Shown here piece by piece: positions 32,124 to 39,948 of a stretch of DNA of 43,155 nt (positions are counted from its first letter, which is position 1; each line of letters begins with the position of its first letter). The notes beneath the pieces are model-generated. The model made no database searches and was not told where the DNA came from. It saw nothing but the letters and a program-made list of their open reading frames with translations. The translations under genes were made by a program, and so were the position numbers. Location: contig JAUNHB010000003.1 of the NCBI GenBank assembly GCA_030524125.1, forward strand, positions 22,847 to 66,001. Direction: 5' to 3'. The DNA comes from Eubacteriales bacterium (GTDB lineage: Bacteria; Bacillota; Clostridia; Lachnospirales; Lachnospiraceae).

Positions 32124-33391
32124 AGGTATTGATTGTTGGCAGCGGCGGAAGAGAGCACGCGATCGCGTGGAAGGTATCCCAGAGCCCGAGAGTGGACAAG
32201 ATCTACTGCGCGCCGGGCAACGCGGGCATCTCGGAGTACGCCGAGTGTGTGGACATCGGCGCCATGGAGTTTGAGAAGCTGGCGGCCTTTGCAAAAGAAA
32301 AAGAAGTGGATCTGACGGTCATCGGCATGGACGACCCGCTGGTGGGCGGCATCGTGGACGTGTTCGAGGCGGAGGGGCTTAAGGTGTTCGGCCCGCGGAA
32401 AAATGCGGCCATCCTCGAGGGCTCCAAGGCGTTTTCCAAAGATCTGATGAAAAAATACGGCATCCCGACGGCGGCCTACGAGAATTTTGACGATCCGGAG
32501 GCGGCGCTGGCCCATCTGGAGACCGCGCGGATGCCCATCGTCCTGAAGGCGGACGGTCTGGCGCTCGGAAAGGGCGTGCTCATCTGCAACACGCTGGAGG
32601 AAGCCCGCGAGGGCGTGCGTTCCATCATGACGGACAAAAAATTCGGCGCGGCCGGAAACCGTATGGTGATCGAGGAGTTCATGACGGGCCGCGAGGTGTC
32701 GGTGCTGAGCTTTGTGGACGGAAAGACGATCCGGATCATGACGTCGGCGCAGGACCACAAGAGAGCCAAGGACGGCGATCAGGGACTGAATACGGGCGGC
32801 ATGGGAACCTTTTCTCCCAGCCCGTTTTACACGGATGAAGTGGACGCTTTCTGCAAACAATATGTCTATCAGAAGACGGTGGACGCCATGGCGGCGGAGG
32901 GACGGCCCTTCAAGGGCGTGATCTTCTTCGGCCTCATGCTGACGCCGAACGGGCCGCGGGTGCTGGAGTACAACGCACGGTTCGGCGATCCGGAGGCGCA
33001 GGTGGTGCTGCCGCGCATGAAGAACGATATCGTGGACGTGTTCGAGGCGTGCGTGGAAGGCACGCTGGATCAGATCGAGCTGGAGTTTGAGGACAACGCC
33101 GCGGTGTGCGTGGTGCTGGCCAGCGACGGCTATCCGGTGGCCTATGAAAAGGGCTTTGAGATCCGGGGGCTGGAGCAGTTCCGGGGATCCGCCGACCGCT
33201 TCGTGTTCCACGCGGGCAGCAAGTATCAGGACGGGCGCATCGTCACCAACGGCGGCCGTGTGCTGGGCGTGACCGCGCTGGGCGCGAATCTGAAGGAAGC
33301 CCGGGCCAACGCCTATGAGGCGGTGGAGCTGGTGGACTTTGACAACAAATATTTCCGGCATGACATCGGAAAGGCGATCGACGAGGCGTAG
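32120..33391 (+). CDS. purD: Phosphoribosylamine-glycine ligase
   Basis: A 423-residue GAR synthetase of usual length. VGSGGREHA (6-14) begins the N-domain, VLKADGLALGKGV is in the ATP-grasp fold, VIEEFMTGREVSVLSF and ARFGDPEAQVVLPR hold metal-binding acidic residues, and a typical C-domain ends at DIGKAIDEA. The GAGGAGG site is inside purN and the ATG overlaps the purN stop. The gene ends just before a 600-base hairpin-rich region. Confidence 0.97.
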   Translation: MKVLIVGSGGREHAIAWKVSQSPRVDKIYCAPGNAGISEYAECVDIGAMEFEKLAAFAKEKEVDLTVIGMDDPLVGGIVDVFEAEGLKVFGPRKNAAILEGSKAFSKDLMKKYGIPTAAYENFDDPEAALAHLETARMPIVLKADGLALGKGVLICNTLEEAREGVRSIMTDKKFGAAGNRMVIEEFMTGREVSVLSFVDGKTIRIMTSAQDHKRAKDGDQGLNTGGMGTFSPSPFYTDEVDAFCKQYVYQKTVDAMAAEGRPFKGVIFFGLMLTPNGPRVLEYNARFGDPEAQVVLPRMKNDIVDVFEACVEGTLDQIELEFEDNAAVCVVLASDGYPVAYEKGFEIRGLEQFRGSADRFVFHAGSKYQDGRIVTNGGRVLGVTALGANLKEARANAYEAVELVDFDNKYFRHDIGKAIDEA

Positions 33392-33880
33392 CCGGGCGTT
33401 TGTGAGCGTTCAGCCCGCGCCATTCGCAAAGCCGCGCTGACGCGCTGTTCCTGTTCACAGGTGCCCTGTAAACAGGAACATTCGCGGGCTCATTTGAAGT
33501 TTTGCTTCGCAAAAGGAGCCCGCTCACACCTGAATCACGTTCTCACGCCTCAAACAGCGAGTGTTTGAGGCTGATTTGAGCAGTAGCAGGCACCGCTTGC
33601 GCGGCTCTCTTTGCTCATGAGCTGGCGCTCCCTCAGCCGGGAGCAACAGGCCAAAATTCGTGCGAGCACGATTTTGCCCTGTCACTCCCGGCCGGCTGAA
33701 CTGTTGCGGCGTAACGATCTAGCCATGCATCTCGAAAGCCCGCTGCTGCGCAGCTCCCCGCCGCTTGCGCGCCTGCTTTCTCGATCACGGCTAAGCGCCG
33801 TATGGGAAATATGGGAAAGCTCTGCTTACATGCGAGCATGACGCAGTGCTTCCCCATATTTCCCGCATGGCTAGATAGGT
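33392..33880. other. Hairpin-rich noncoding region, candidate structured RNA or composite repeat
   Basis: This is most of the only gene-free stretch over 300 bases (33392-34006). No reading frame here looks coding. Stems seen: 33412-33419 with 33483-33490; 33447-33455 with 33471-33479 (inner 33457-33461 with 33465-33469); 33484-33491 with 33516-33523 (inner 33500-33505 with 33509-33514); 33547-33556 with 33562-33571; 33634-33643 with 33685-33698 (inner 33652-33663 with 33666-33676); 33717-33728 with 33865-33876, enclosing 33734-33739 with 33775-33780 and 33804-33815 with 33853-33864. Three loops share GCGAG. CCGCTTGCGCG occurs twice (33593 and 33761). The strand is unknown. Whether it is an RNA gene or an intergenic repeat cannot be settled here. 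Confidence 0.6.
33408..33427. repeat. 20-base intergenic repeat, copy 2
   Basis: GTTCAGCCCGCGCCATTCGC matches 3786-3805 at 19 of 20 bases. Here it begins the hairpin-rich region after purD and supplies the 5' arm of its first long stem. Confidence 0.5.
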
Positions 33881-33905
33881 ATCTGTGAAAATTTTGTTAA
33901 ATCGG

Positions 33906-33934
33906 TTGACTTTCCGGCGGATAGGAGATATCGT
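33906..33934 (+). promoter_or_regulatory. Possible promoter of the cohesin-like gene
   Basis: TTGACT (33906-33911), a 17-base spacer and a poor -10, TATCGT (33929-33934). A small stem (33953-33959 with 33971-33977) lies in the leader. The rest of 33881-34006 is AT-rich and otherwise empty. Confidence 0.35.
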
Positions 33935-34006
33935 TATAGAAATATACAAAGGCGGCGGAGCGCGTTTGCTTCCGCCGTTCCTATATCTGGAAAGAGAGAA
34001 CTTTTT

Positions 34007-35341
34007 ATGAAAAATAAAAAAGGATTATTTGGAAAGACCGGTCTTCTGGTCACGGCGCTGCTGCTCTGCTTCGGCATGACGGCCATGGCCGCGCCTGCGG
34101 TGGAGGGAGACACGGAGCTTACGGCGGAGGAGGGAGAGATCGTCTCCGCGGAGTACACTGTCACGAACGATGAGGCGATGGAAAACGTGAAGCTGTCCCT
34201 GACCTACGACAGGGACGTGCTGACCTATATGTCGGGGAGCGGCGGCAACAATTTTTCCGGAAGCGGCGGAAACGGCCTTGTGGAGCTGAGCAGCAATCCG
34301 GACAGCACAGAGGCCACCTTCTCGGTGAGGTTCCGGGGACTGTCCGACGAGGACACGACTCTGGAGATCCGCTCCTGCACGATCACGGTGGACGGCGAGG
34401 AGATCAACGCGCTGACCGGCGTGTCTGTGTCGGAGGAGGAGGCAGAGAGCGAGTCAGAGGAAGGAGAGGACGAGGACGGCGAACGCGCCAGCTGGGTCAT
34501 CGACGACCGGACCTTCTATCTTCACAATCCCGGAAGTCTGGACGGCTTTGAAGGCATGCGCATGGACATTCAAGGGATTTCCAGCCGCGTGCTTTACAGC
34601 GAGTCCATGGATCTCTATGTGATCATGCTGTTCAGCGACAACGGAAGCTACCGGGATCATTTTGTCTACAATCCGGACACCGGAAATGTCGTTCCCTTTG
34701 TCCAGAAGGAGAGCGGTACGGACACGGTGGTGTTCGTCGAACCGGAAGAAGGAGAGTATGTCCCCACCCGCTATTCCAGCGTGGAGATGCCCTGGGGGGC
34801 AAAATATACGATCCCGGCGTACAAGCATGTGATCATCGACGGGATCGACGAGATCTTTGACGATACGAACCGGTACCTTGTGTACGGCGTCAATCAGGAC
34901 GGCGAGAAGGCATGGTACAGCTACGACTATGATAAGGATTCCCTGCAGCTCTTTGACGACGTGGCCTATCAGGGCGAGCAGAATTACATCAGCGAGCTGG
35001 AGGAGCAGGACGAGGCGCTGCGGGACGCGTCCAATTACAGCAAGGCTCAGTATGACGCCAACATGGGCAGGAGACTGATGGTCATCCTGGTTCTGACGCT
35101 GATCATCATCGTCCTGATCAACGCGCTCGTGTTCACGAATCTCCGGCTGCGCAGGCTCAGAGAAGCCGATGCGGACGAGGAGGACGAGCCGGAGCAGACG
35201 TCTGCGGAGGCAGAGACCGGCGAGTACATCACGGGGACCCTCGAGGAAAACGAGACGGATTTCAGAGAGCCGGGTCAGGAGAGAGAGGAGCCGGAACTGG
35301 AGATCATCGATCTGGATGATCCGGAGGACGAAGAAAACTGA
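34007..35341 (+). CDS. Cohesin-like surface protein with one C-terminal membrane anchor
   Basis: A 444-residue protein. A signal peptide with likely cleavage after AMA (about residue 28) is followed by a beta-rich domain (about 30-140) of cohesin-like pattern (EEGEIVSAEYTVTNDEAMENVKLSLTYDRDVL). Then come a Glu-rich linker (about 143-162), a second globular region with many Tyr/Asp (163-330), one membrane helix (about 355-376) and an acidic cytoplasmic tail rich in Glu/Asp. Cohesin domains bind dockerins in cellulosomes, but no catalytic or dockerin gene is nearby, so a structural or sensing role is as likely. The start has only a weak GAGAG site. A terminator follows. Confidence 0.82.
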   Translation: MKNKKGLFGKTGLLVTALLLCFGMTAMAAPAVEGDTELTAEEGEIVSAEYTVTNDEAMENVKLSLTYDRDVLTYMSGSGGNNFSGSGGNGLVELSSNPDSTEATFSVRFRGLSDEDTTLEIRSCTITVDGEEINALTGVSVSEEEAESESEEGEDEDGERASWVIDDRTFYLHNPGSLDGFEGMRMDIQGISSRVLYSESMDLYVIMLFSDNGSYRDHFVYNPDTGNVVPFVQKESGTDTVVFVEPEEGEYVPTRYSSVEMPWGAKYTIPAYKHVIIDGIDEIFDDTNRYLVYGVNQDGEKAWYSYDYDKDSLQLFDDVAYQGEQNYISELEEQDEALRDASNYSKAQYDANMGRRLMVILVLTLIIIVLINALVFTNLRLRRLREADADEEDEPEQTSAEAETGEYITGTLEENETDFREPGQEREEPELEIIDLDDPEDEEN

Positions 35342-35353
35342 CAGAGAAAGGCG

Positions 35354-35385
35354 GGGCCGCTGCAGCGATGCGCGGCTCTTTTTTT
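35354..35385 (+). terminator. Terminator of the cohesin-like gene
   Basis: A 7-bp GC stem with one G-U (35354-35360 with 35372-35378), an 11-base loop and a run of seven T from 35379. Confidence 0.8.
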
Positions 35386-35414
35386 GCCAAAGGGGCGTCC
35401 CCGGCAGAAAACGG

Positions 35415-35443
35415 TTGACCGGAGAAGAACAAACTGTTACACT
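35415..35443 (+). promoter_or_regulatory. Promoter of the YtrA-clpC-radA operon
   Basis: TTGACC (35415-35420), a 17-base spacer and TACACT (35438-35443) preceded by TGT. Start expected near 35450. Confidence 0.65.
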
Positions 35444-35450
35444 CTGTGTA
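35438..35450 (+). promoter_or_regulatory. Palindromic site over the -10, probable autoregulatory operator
   Basis: TACAC-TCT-GTGTA, perfect 5-bp arms, covers the -10 box and the expected start. Placement fits a repressor, most simply the GntR-type protein encoded just downstream. Short arms make chance possible. Confidence 0.45.
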
Positions 35451-35484
35451 TAACATATGGAATCTACAAAGGACAGGTGATACG

Positions 35485-35856
35485 ATGTATCTGGAGATCG
35501 ACTTTAACAGCGACGAGGCTTTTTATGTGCAGCTATACAATCAGATCATTATCGGGATCGCGTCCGCCCGGCTCCAGGAAGGGGACGCTCTGCCCAGCGT
35601 CCGCCAGCTGGCCGACGACGTGGGGATCAACATGCATACGGTCAACAAGGCGTACGCCCTGCTCAGGCAGGAGGGCTACATCCGGCTGGACCGGAGATCC
35701 GGCGCGGTCATCGCGGTGGACGCCGATAAGCTGAAGGCCATGGAGGAGATGAAGAGGGAGCTTCTGGTGGTGCTGGCAAAGGGAAGCTGCAAAAATATTT
35801 CACGCGAGGAGGTCCATCAGCTCATCGATGAGATCTACGCGGAGTACGGGGCATAG
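35485..35856 (+). CDS. GntR-family regulator, YtrA type
   Basis: A 123-residue regulator. The N-terminal winged helix-turn-helix (about 10-75: VQLYNQIIIGIASARLQEGDALPSVRQLADDVGINMHTVNKAYALLRQEGYI) is GntR; the short helical C-terminus of about 45 residues is the YtrA class, which lacks a full ligand domain. It binds DNA as a dimer. ATG 35485 has an AAAGGACAGGTG site. A palindrome over its own promoter suggests autorepression. Only 12 bases separate it from clpC, so it probably controls clpC and radA. Confidence 0.92.
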   Translation: MYLEIDFNSDEAFYVQLYNQIIIGIASARLQEGDALPSVRQLADDVGINMHTVNKAYALLRQEGYIRLDRRSGAVIAVDADKLKAMEEMKRELLVVLAKGSCKNISREEVHQLIDEIYAEYGA

Positions 35857-35868
35857 AGGAGGAAGCTT

Positions 35869-38292
35869 ATGCAGATCTATACAGACGCGGCGCAGGCCGC
35901 GCTTCGTCAGGCAAAAAAGATATCCGGCCAGATGAATCACCCCTATACGGGGACGGAGCACATTCTGGTGGGCCTGCTCAGAGAAGGCCAGAGCACGGCC
36001 GGGCAGGTGCTGGCCGGAGCAGGAGTGACGGAGAAGGGGCTGACGGAGATGATCGATCAGCTGATCGCGCCTGACGGGGGCGCCATACCGGAGGAGGGGC
36101 GGAGCTTTACGCCCCGGGCGAGAAAGATTCTGGACGACGCGCAGAGCGAGGCCCGGAGATTTCACGAGCATCTGGTCGGGACGGAGCACATTCTGATCGC
36201 GATCTTAAAGGACGGGGAGTGTGTGGGCTCGCGGCTCCTCAATACGATGAACATCCGGCTTCGGGATATTTACATGGAGCTGATGGGCTCCATGGGCGAG
36301 AAGGCGGCGGAATACAGGGACGAATCCAGAGGGCGCGGAACGCAGACGCTGGAGCAGTACAGCCGCGACCTGACCGCCATGGCGGCCGAAGGGCGTCTGG
36401 ACCCGGTCATCGGCCGGGAGGAGGAGATCCTCCGGGTTATACAGGTGCTGAGCCGCAGGACGAAGAACAACCCCTGCCTGATCGGCGAGCCGGGCGTGGG
36501 AAAGACGGCCATCGTGGAAGGGCTGGCGGCGCGGATCGCATCCGGTAAGGTGCCGGATTCCATCCGTGGGCGCAGGCTGTGCGTGCTGGATCTGACGGCC
36601 ATGGTGGCGGGATCCAAATACCGCGGAGAGTTCGAGGAGCGGATCAAGAACGTCATCGAGGAGGTCCGGGAGGACGGAAATATCCTGCTGTTCATCGACG
36701 AGCTCCACACGATCATCGGCGCAGGAGGAGCGGAAGGGGCCATGGACGCCTCCAACATCCTGAAGCCGGCCATGGCCAGAGGCGAGATCCAGATCATCGG
36801 AGCTACGACGCTGGAGGAGTACCGAAAGCATGTGGAGAAGGACGCGGCGCTGGAGCGCAGGTTCCAGCCGATCGTGGTGGAAGAGGCTTCGGTGGAGCAG
36901 ACGGTCGAGATCCTGAAGGGACTGCGGCCCTATTATGAGGAGCATCACCGCGTGAAGATCACGGATGAGGCGCTGGAGGCGGCCGCCAGACTGGCCGACC
37001 GGTATGTGAACGACCGGTTTCTGCCCGACAAAGCCATCGACCTGATGGACGAGGCGGCCGCCGGACTGCGCATGGGCCGTTACAGCGCGGCTGCCGGGGA
37101 GCAGGATCAGGTACAGCAGCTTCTGAAGGCGAGAGAGGAGCTGGAGCAGGCGCTCTCGGCCGCGGATCTGGAGCGGGCGAGAGCCTGCCGGGAGCAGGTG
37201 AAGAAACTGGAGGAGGAGCTGGAGCGCCGGGACGTCCGCTGCGGCCGCAGGGCCAACGTGGTGACGGAGGACCAGGTGGCCGCCGCCGTGGCCAAGTGGA
37301 CGAAGATCCCGGTGCAGAGGATCGCCGAAGCCGAGTCCCAGAAGCTCCGGAGACTGGAAAAAACGCTGCACAGGCGTGTGGTCGGTCAGGACGAGGCTGT
37401 GACCGCCGTGGCGAAGGCGGTCAAGCGCGGGCGCGTGGGCCTGAAGGATCCGAAGCGCCCCATCGGCTCCTTTCTCTTTCTGGGGCCGACGGGAGTGGGA
37501 AAGACAGAGCTTTCCAAGGCGCTCTCGGAGGTGCTGTTTGGCCGGGAGGACTCCATGATCCGCGTGGACATGTCCGAATACATGGAAAAGCACAGCGTGG
37601 CGAAGATGATCGGGTCGCCGCCCGGCTATGTGGGCCACGACGACGGCGGGCAGCTCAGCGAGAAGGTCCGCAGAAATCCGTATGCGGTCATCCTGTTCGA
37701 CGAGATCGAGAAGGCCCATCCGGACGTCTTCAATCTTCTGCTCCAGGTGCTGGACGATGGGCACATCACGGACTCGCAGGGGCGCAAGGTGGATTTTAAA
37801 AACACGGTGATCATCATGACGTCCAACGCGGGCGCGGGCTCCATCGTCAATCCGAAGAAGCTGGGCTTTGCCTCCTCGGAGGATGCAAAGCAGGACTATG
37901 AATTTATGAAAAACAGCGTCATGAACGAGGTGCGCCAGATCTTCAAGCCGGAGTTTCTCAACCGCATCGACGAGACGATCGTCTTCCACATGCTTCAGAA
38001 GCACGAGATCGAGCAGATCGCGGGGATGCTTCTGGAGGAGCTGGAGCAGCGGTGCAAAAATCAGCTCTCGCTGGACGTATCGTTCAAGGCGTCGGTGAAA
38101 AAATGGCTGGCCGAGACCGGATTTGACGCGAAATACGGCGCGCGCCCGCTGAAGCGGGCGATCCAGAGCCGGCTGGAGGACCGTCTGGCCGACGAGCTTC
38201 TGGACGGAGCGGTCAAAGCCGGGGATCATGTGGACGTGAAGATCACGGGCGGGAAAGTGAAGATTCTCGTCCGCACGGAGGAGGGAGCATGA
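35869..38292 (+). CDS. clpC: ATP-dependent Clp protease ATP-binding subunit ClpC
   Basis: An 807-residue AAA+ unfoldase. Two Clp-N repeats (about 2-145, each with TEHIL) bind adaptors. AAA1 has Walker A GEPGVGKT (206-213) and LFIDELHT; a coiled middle domain follows (about 410-450); AAA2 has GPTGVGKT (539-546) and ILFDEIEKAHP. L665-G-F667 in PKKLGF is the loop that docks ClpP. It feeds unfolded proteins to ClpP in the cytoplasm; clpP is not in the window. In Bacilli clpC follows ctsR-mcsA-mcsB; none of those is here and a YtrA-type regulator takes their place. GAGGAGG precedes the ATG. Confidence 0.95.
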   Translation: MQIYTDAAQAALRQAKKISGQMNHPYTGTEHILVGLLREGQSTAGQVLAGAGVTEKGLTEMIDQLIAPDGGAIPEEGRSFTPRARKILDDAQSEARRFHEHLVGTEHILIAILKDGECVGSRLLNTMNIRLRDIYMELMGSMGEKAAEYRDESRGRGTQTLEQYSRDLTAMAAEGRLDPVIGREEEILRVIQVLSRRTKNNPCLIGEPGVGKTAIVEGLAARIASGKVPDSIRGRRLCVLDLTAMVAGSKYRGEFEERIKNVIEEVREDGNILLFIDELHTIIGAGGAEGAMDASNILKPAMARGEIQIIGATTLEEYRKHVEKDAALERRFQPIVVEEASVEQTVEILKGLRPYYEEHHRVKITDEALEAAARLADRYVNDRFLPDKAIDLMDEAAAGLRMGRYSAAAGEQDQVQQLLKAREELEQALSAADLERARACREQVKKLEEELERRDVRCGRRANVVTEDQVAAAVAKWTKIPVQRIAEAESQKLRRLEKTLHRRVVGQDEAVTAVAKAVKRGRVGLKDPKRPIGSFLFLGPTGVGKTELSKALSEVLFGREDSMIRVDMSEYMEKHSVAKMIGSPPGYVGHDDGGQLSEKVRRNPYAVILFDEIEKAHPDVFNLLLQVLDDGHITDSQGRKVDFKNTVIIMTSNAGAGSIVNPKKLGFASSEDAKQDYEFMKNSVMNEVRQIFKPEFLNRIDETIVFHMLQKHEIEQIAGMLLEELEQRCKNQLSLDVSFKASVKKWLAETGFDAKYGARPLKRAIQSRLEDRLADELLDGAVKAGDHVDVKITGGKVKILVRTEEGA

Positions 38293-39656
38293 AGAAGGGC
38301 GCGACCGTCTTTTTCTGTCAGAACTGCGGATACGAATCGGCCAAATGGTCCGGCCAGTGTCCGGCCTGCCGCGAGTGGAACACCTTCGCGGAGGAGCCGT
38401 CCGCGCCGAAAGCAAAGGGCGGCGCAGGCGCAAGGAGGAGCGGCAGGGAGACAAAAGAGCCTGTGACGCTGGGCGGCATCCGGACCGGTCAGGAGGGAAG
38501 GATCTCCACGGGTATGTCGGAGCTTGACCAGGTGCTGGGCGGAGGGATCGTCTCCGGCTCTCTCGTGCTTGTGGGAGGCGACCCGGGCATCGGAAAATCC
38601 ACGCTGCTGCTTCAGGTGTGCAGAAATCTGTCTCAGAGGATGGAGAGCGTGCTCTACATCTCCGGGGAGGAGTCGCTGCAGCAGATCAAGCTGCGGGCGG
38701 TCCGGATCGGGGAATTTTCCGACGCGCTCACGCTCCTGTGCGAGACCAATCTGGCGGACATCGAGTCGGTGGTGCTGAAGAGGCGGCCGCAGGCCGTGAT
38801 CATCGACTCGATCCAGACCATGTACCAGGAGGAGATCTCCTCGGCTCCGGGAAGCGTCTCTCAGGTGAGGGAAGCCACGGGCGTGCTCATGCGTCTGGCA
38901 AAGGAACAGAACATCACGATCTTTATCGTGGGCCATGTGACGAAGGAGGGCACGGTGGCGGGGCCCCGGGTGCTGGAGCATATGGTGGACACGGTGCTTT
39001 ATTTTGAAGGCGACCGCCATGCGTCCTACAGGATCCTGCGAAGCGTCAAAAACCGGTTCGGCTCCACCAACGAGATCGGCGTGTTTGAGATGACCGACCG
39101 GGGGCTGCGGCAGGTGACCAACCCGTCGGAATATATGCTGAGCGGAAAACCCGCGGGGGCCTCCGGATCCGTGGTGGCCTGCACGATGGAGGGTACAAGG
39201 CCCATGCTTCTGGAGGTGCAGGCGCTCGTGTGCCGCACCAGCTTCGGGCTGCCAAGACGCACGGCGGCGGGCACGGACTACAACCGTCTGAATCTTCTGA
39301 TGGCGGTGCTGGAAAAGCGGCTGAACCTGCCGCTGTCCGGCTACGACGCCTATGTCAACATCGCGGGCGGCGTGCGGCTGAGCGAGCCGGCCATGGATCT
39401 GGCGCTGGTGCTGGCAGTGATCTCCAGCTACAAGGATATCGCCGTTCCGGAGAAGACCATCGTCTTCGGCGAGGTAGGCCTAAGCGGCGAAGTGCGGGCG
39501 GTCAGCATGGCGAAGCAGCGGGTCGCGGAGGCGCGGAGACTGGGCTTTATGAAGGTGATCCTGCCCGCGGGCTGCATGGAGCAGGTGAAGGCGATGGAAG
39601 GGATCGCGCTTGTGGGCGTCGCGACCGTGCGCGACGCCATGGACAGCATTTCCTGA
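38289..39656 (+). CDS. radA: DNA repair protein RadA
   Basis: A 455-residue RadA/Sms. A zinc finger C10-x2-C13...C24-x2-C27 opens it. The RecA-like core has Walker A GGDPGIGKST (96-105) and the RadA motif KNRFG (254-258). The C-terminal part (about 290-450) is the Lon-like scaffold (YVNIAGGVRLSEPAMDLALVLAVIS). It drives branch migration of recombination intermediates. The start overlaps the clpC stop by four bases (ATGA), so it belongs to the YtrA-clpC-radA operon. Confidence 0.97.
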   Translation: MKKGATVFFCQNCGYESAKWSGQCPACREWNTFAEEPSAPKAKGGAGARRSGRETKEPVTLGGIRTGQEGRISTGMSELDQVLGGGIVSGSLVLVGGDPGIGKSTLLLQVCRNLSQRMESVLYISGEESLQQIKLRAVRIGEFSDALTLLCETNLADIESVVLKRRPQAVIIDSIQTMYQEEISSAPGSVSQVREATGVLMRLAKEQNITIFIVGHVTKEGTVAGPRVLEHMVDTVLYFEGDRHASYRILRSVKNRFGSTNEIGVFEMTDRGLRQVTNPSEYMLSGKPAGASGSVVACTMEGTRPMLLEVQALVCRTSFGLPRRTAAGTDYNRLNLLMAVLEKRLNLPLSGYDAYVNIAGGVRLSEPAMDLALVLAVISSYKDIAVPEKTIVFGEVGLSGEVRAVSMAKQRVAEARRLGFMKVILPAGCMEQVKAMEGIALVGVATVRDAMDSIS

Positions 39657-39716
39657 AAACGGACGAAAGGCGGGGCGGGACCTCCGCCGTGCAGAACCGC
39701 GGAGCAAAAATTTTCA

Positions 39717-39745
39717 TTGACACGGAATCGAAATTATGGTATAGT
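39717..39745 (+). promoter_or_regulatory. Promoter of tRNA-Trp
   Basis: Consensus TTGACA (39717-39722), a 17-base spacer and TATAGT (39740-39745) preceded by TGG. Confidence 0.78.
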
Positions 39746-39766
39746 ATCGGGGTGTCAATGATACAC

Positions 39767-39839
39767 AGGGATATAGTTCAGTCGGTAGAACGTTGGTCTC
39801 CAAAACCAAATGTCGAGGGTTCGAGTCCTTCTGTCCCTG
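39767..39839 (+). tRNA. tRNA-Trp (anticodon CCA)
   Basis: A 73-base cloverleaf. Acceptor 39767-39773 pairs with 39832-39838 (one T-G), discriminator G39839. The anticodon stem is TTGGT/ACCAA around loop CTCCAAA with CCA at 39800-39802. The T-loop is TTCGAGT. The 3' CCA is not encoded. Confidence 0.96.
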
Positions 39840-39843
39840 CGAA

Positions 39844-39878
39844 AGCTTCGGAAATGCATATTTCCGAAGCTGTTTTTC
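39844..39878 (+). terminator. Terminator of tRNA-Trp
   Basis: A perfect 12-bp stem (39844-39855 with 39860-39871), tetraloop GCAT, then GTTTTTC. It separates the tRNA from the lipoprotein gene 70 bases on. Confidence 0.88.
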
Positions 39879-39948
39879 TATTACAAAGGAAATTCGGGAA
39901 GAATTTTCCCGGCAGAAAGAAGAAAAAACGGATATAAGGACAGAGAGC

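Noticed and set aside
33601-33850. Small coding frames inside the hairpin-rich region
   Set aside because: Short frames on both strands lack ribosome binding sites and their sequence is explained by paired stems.
36205-38454. Open frame of 749 codons antisense to clpC
   Set aside because: It is an antisense shadow of a GC-rich coding region; its translation is rich in Arg, His and Leu, has no family motif, and clpC on the other strand is unambiguous.
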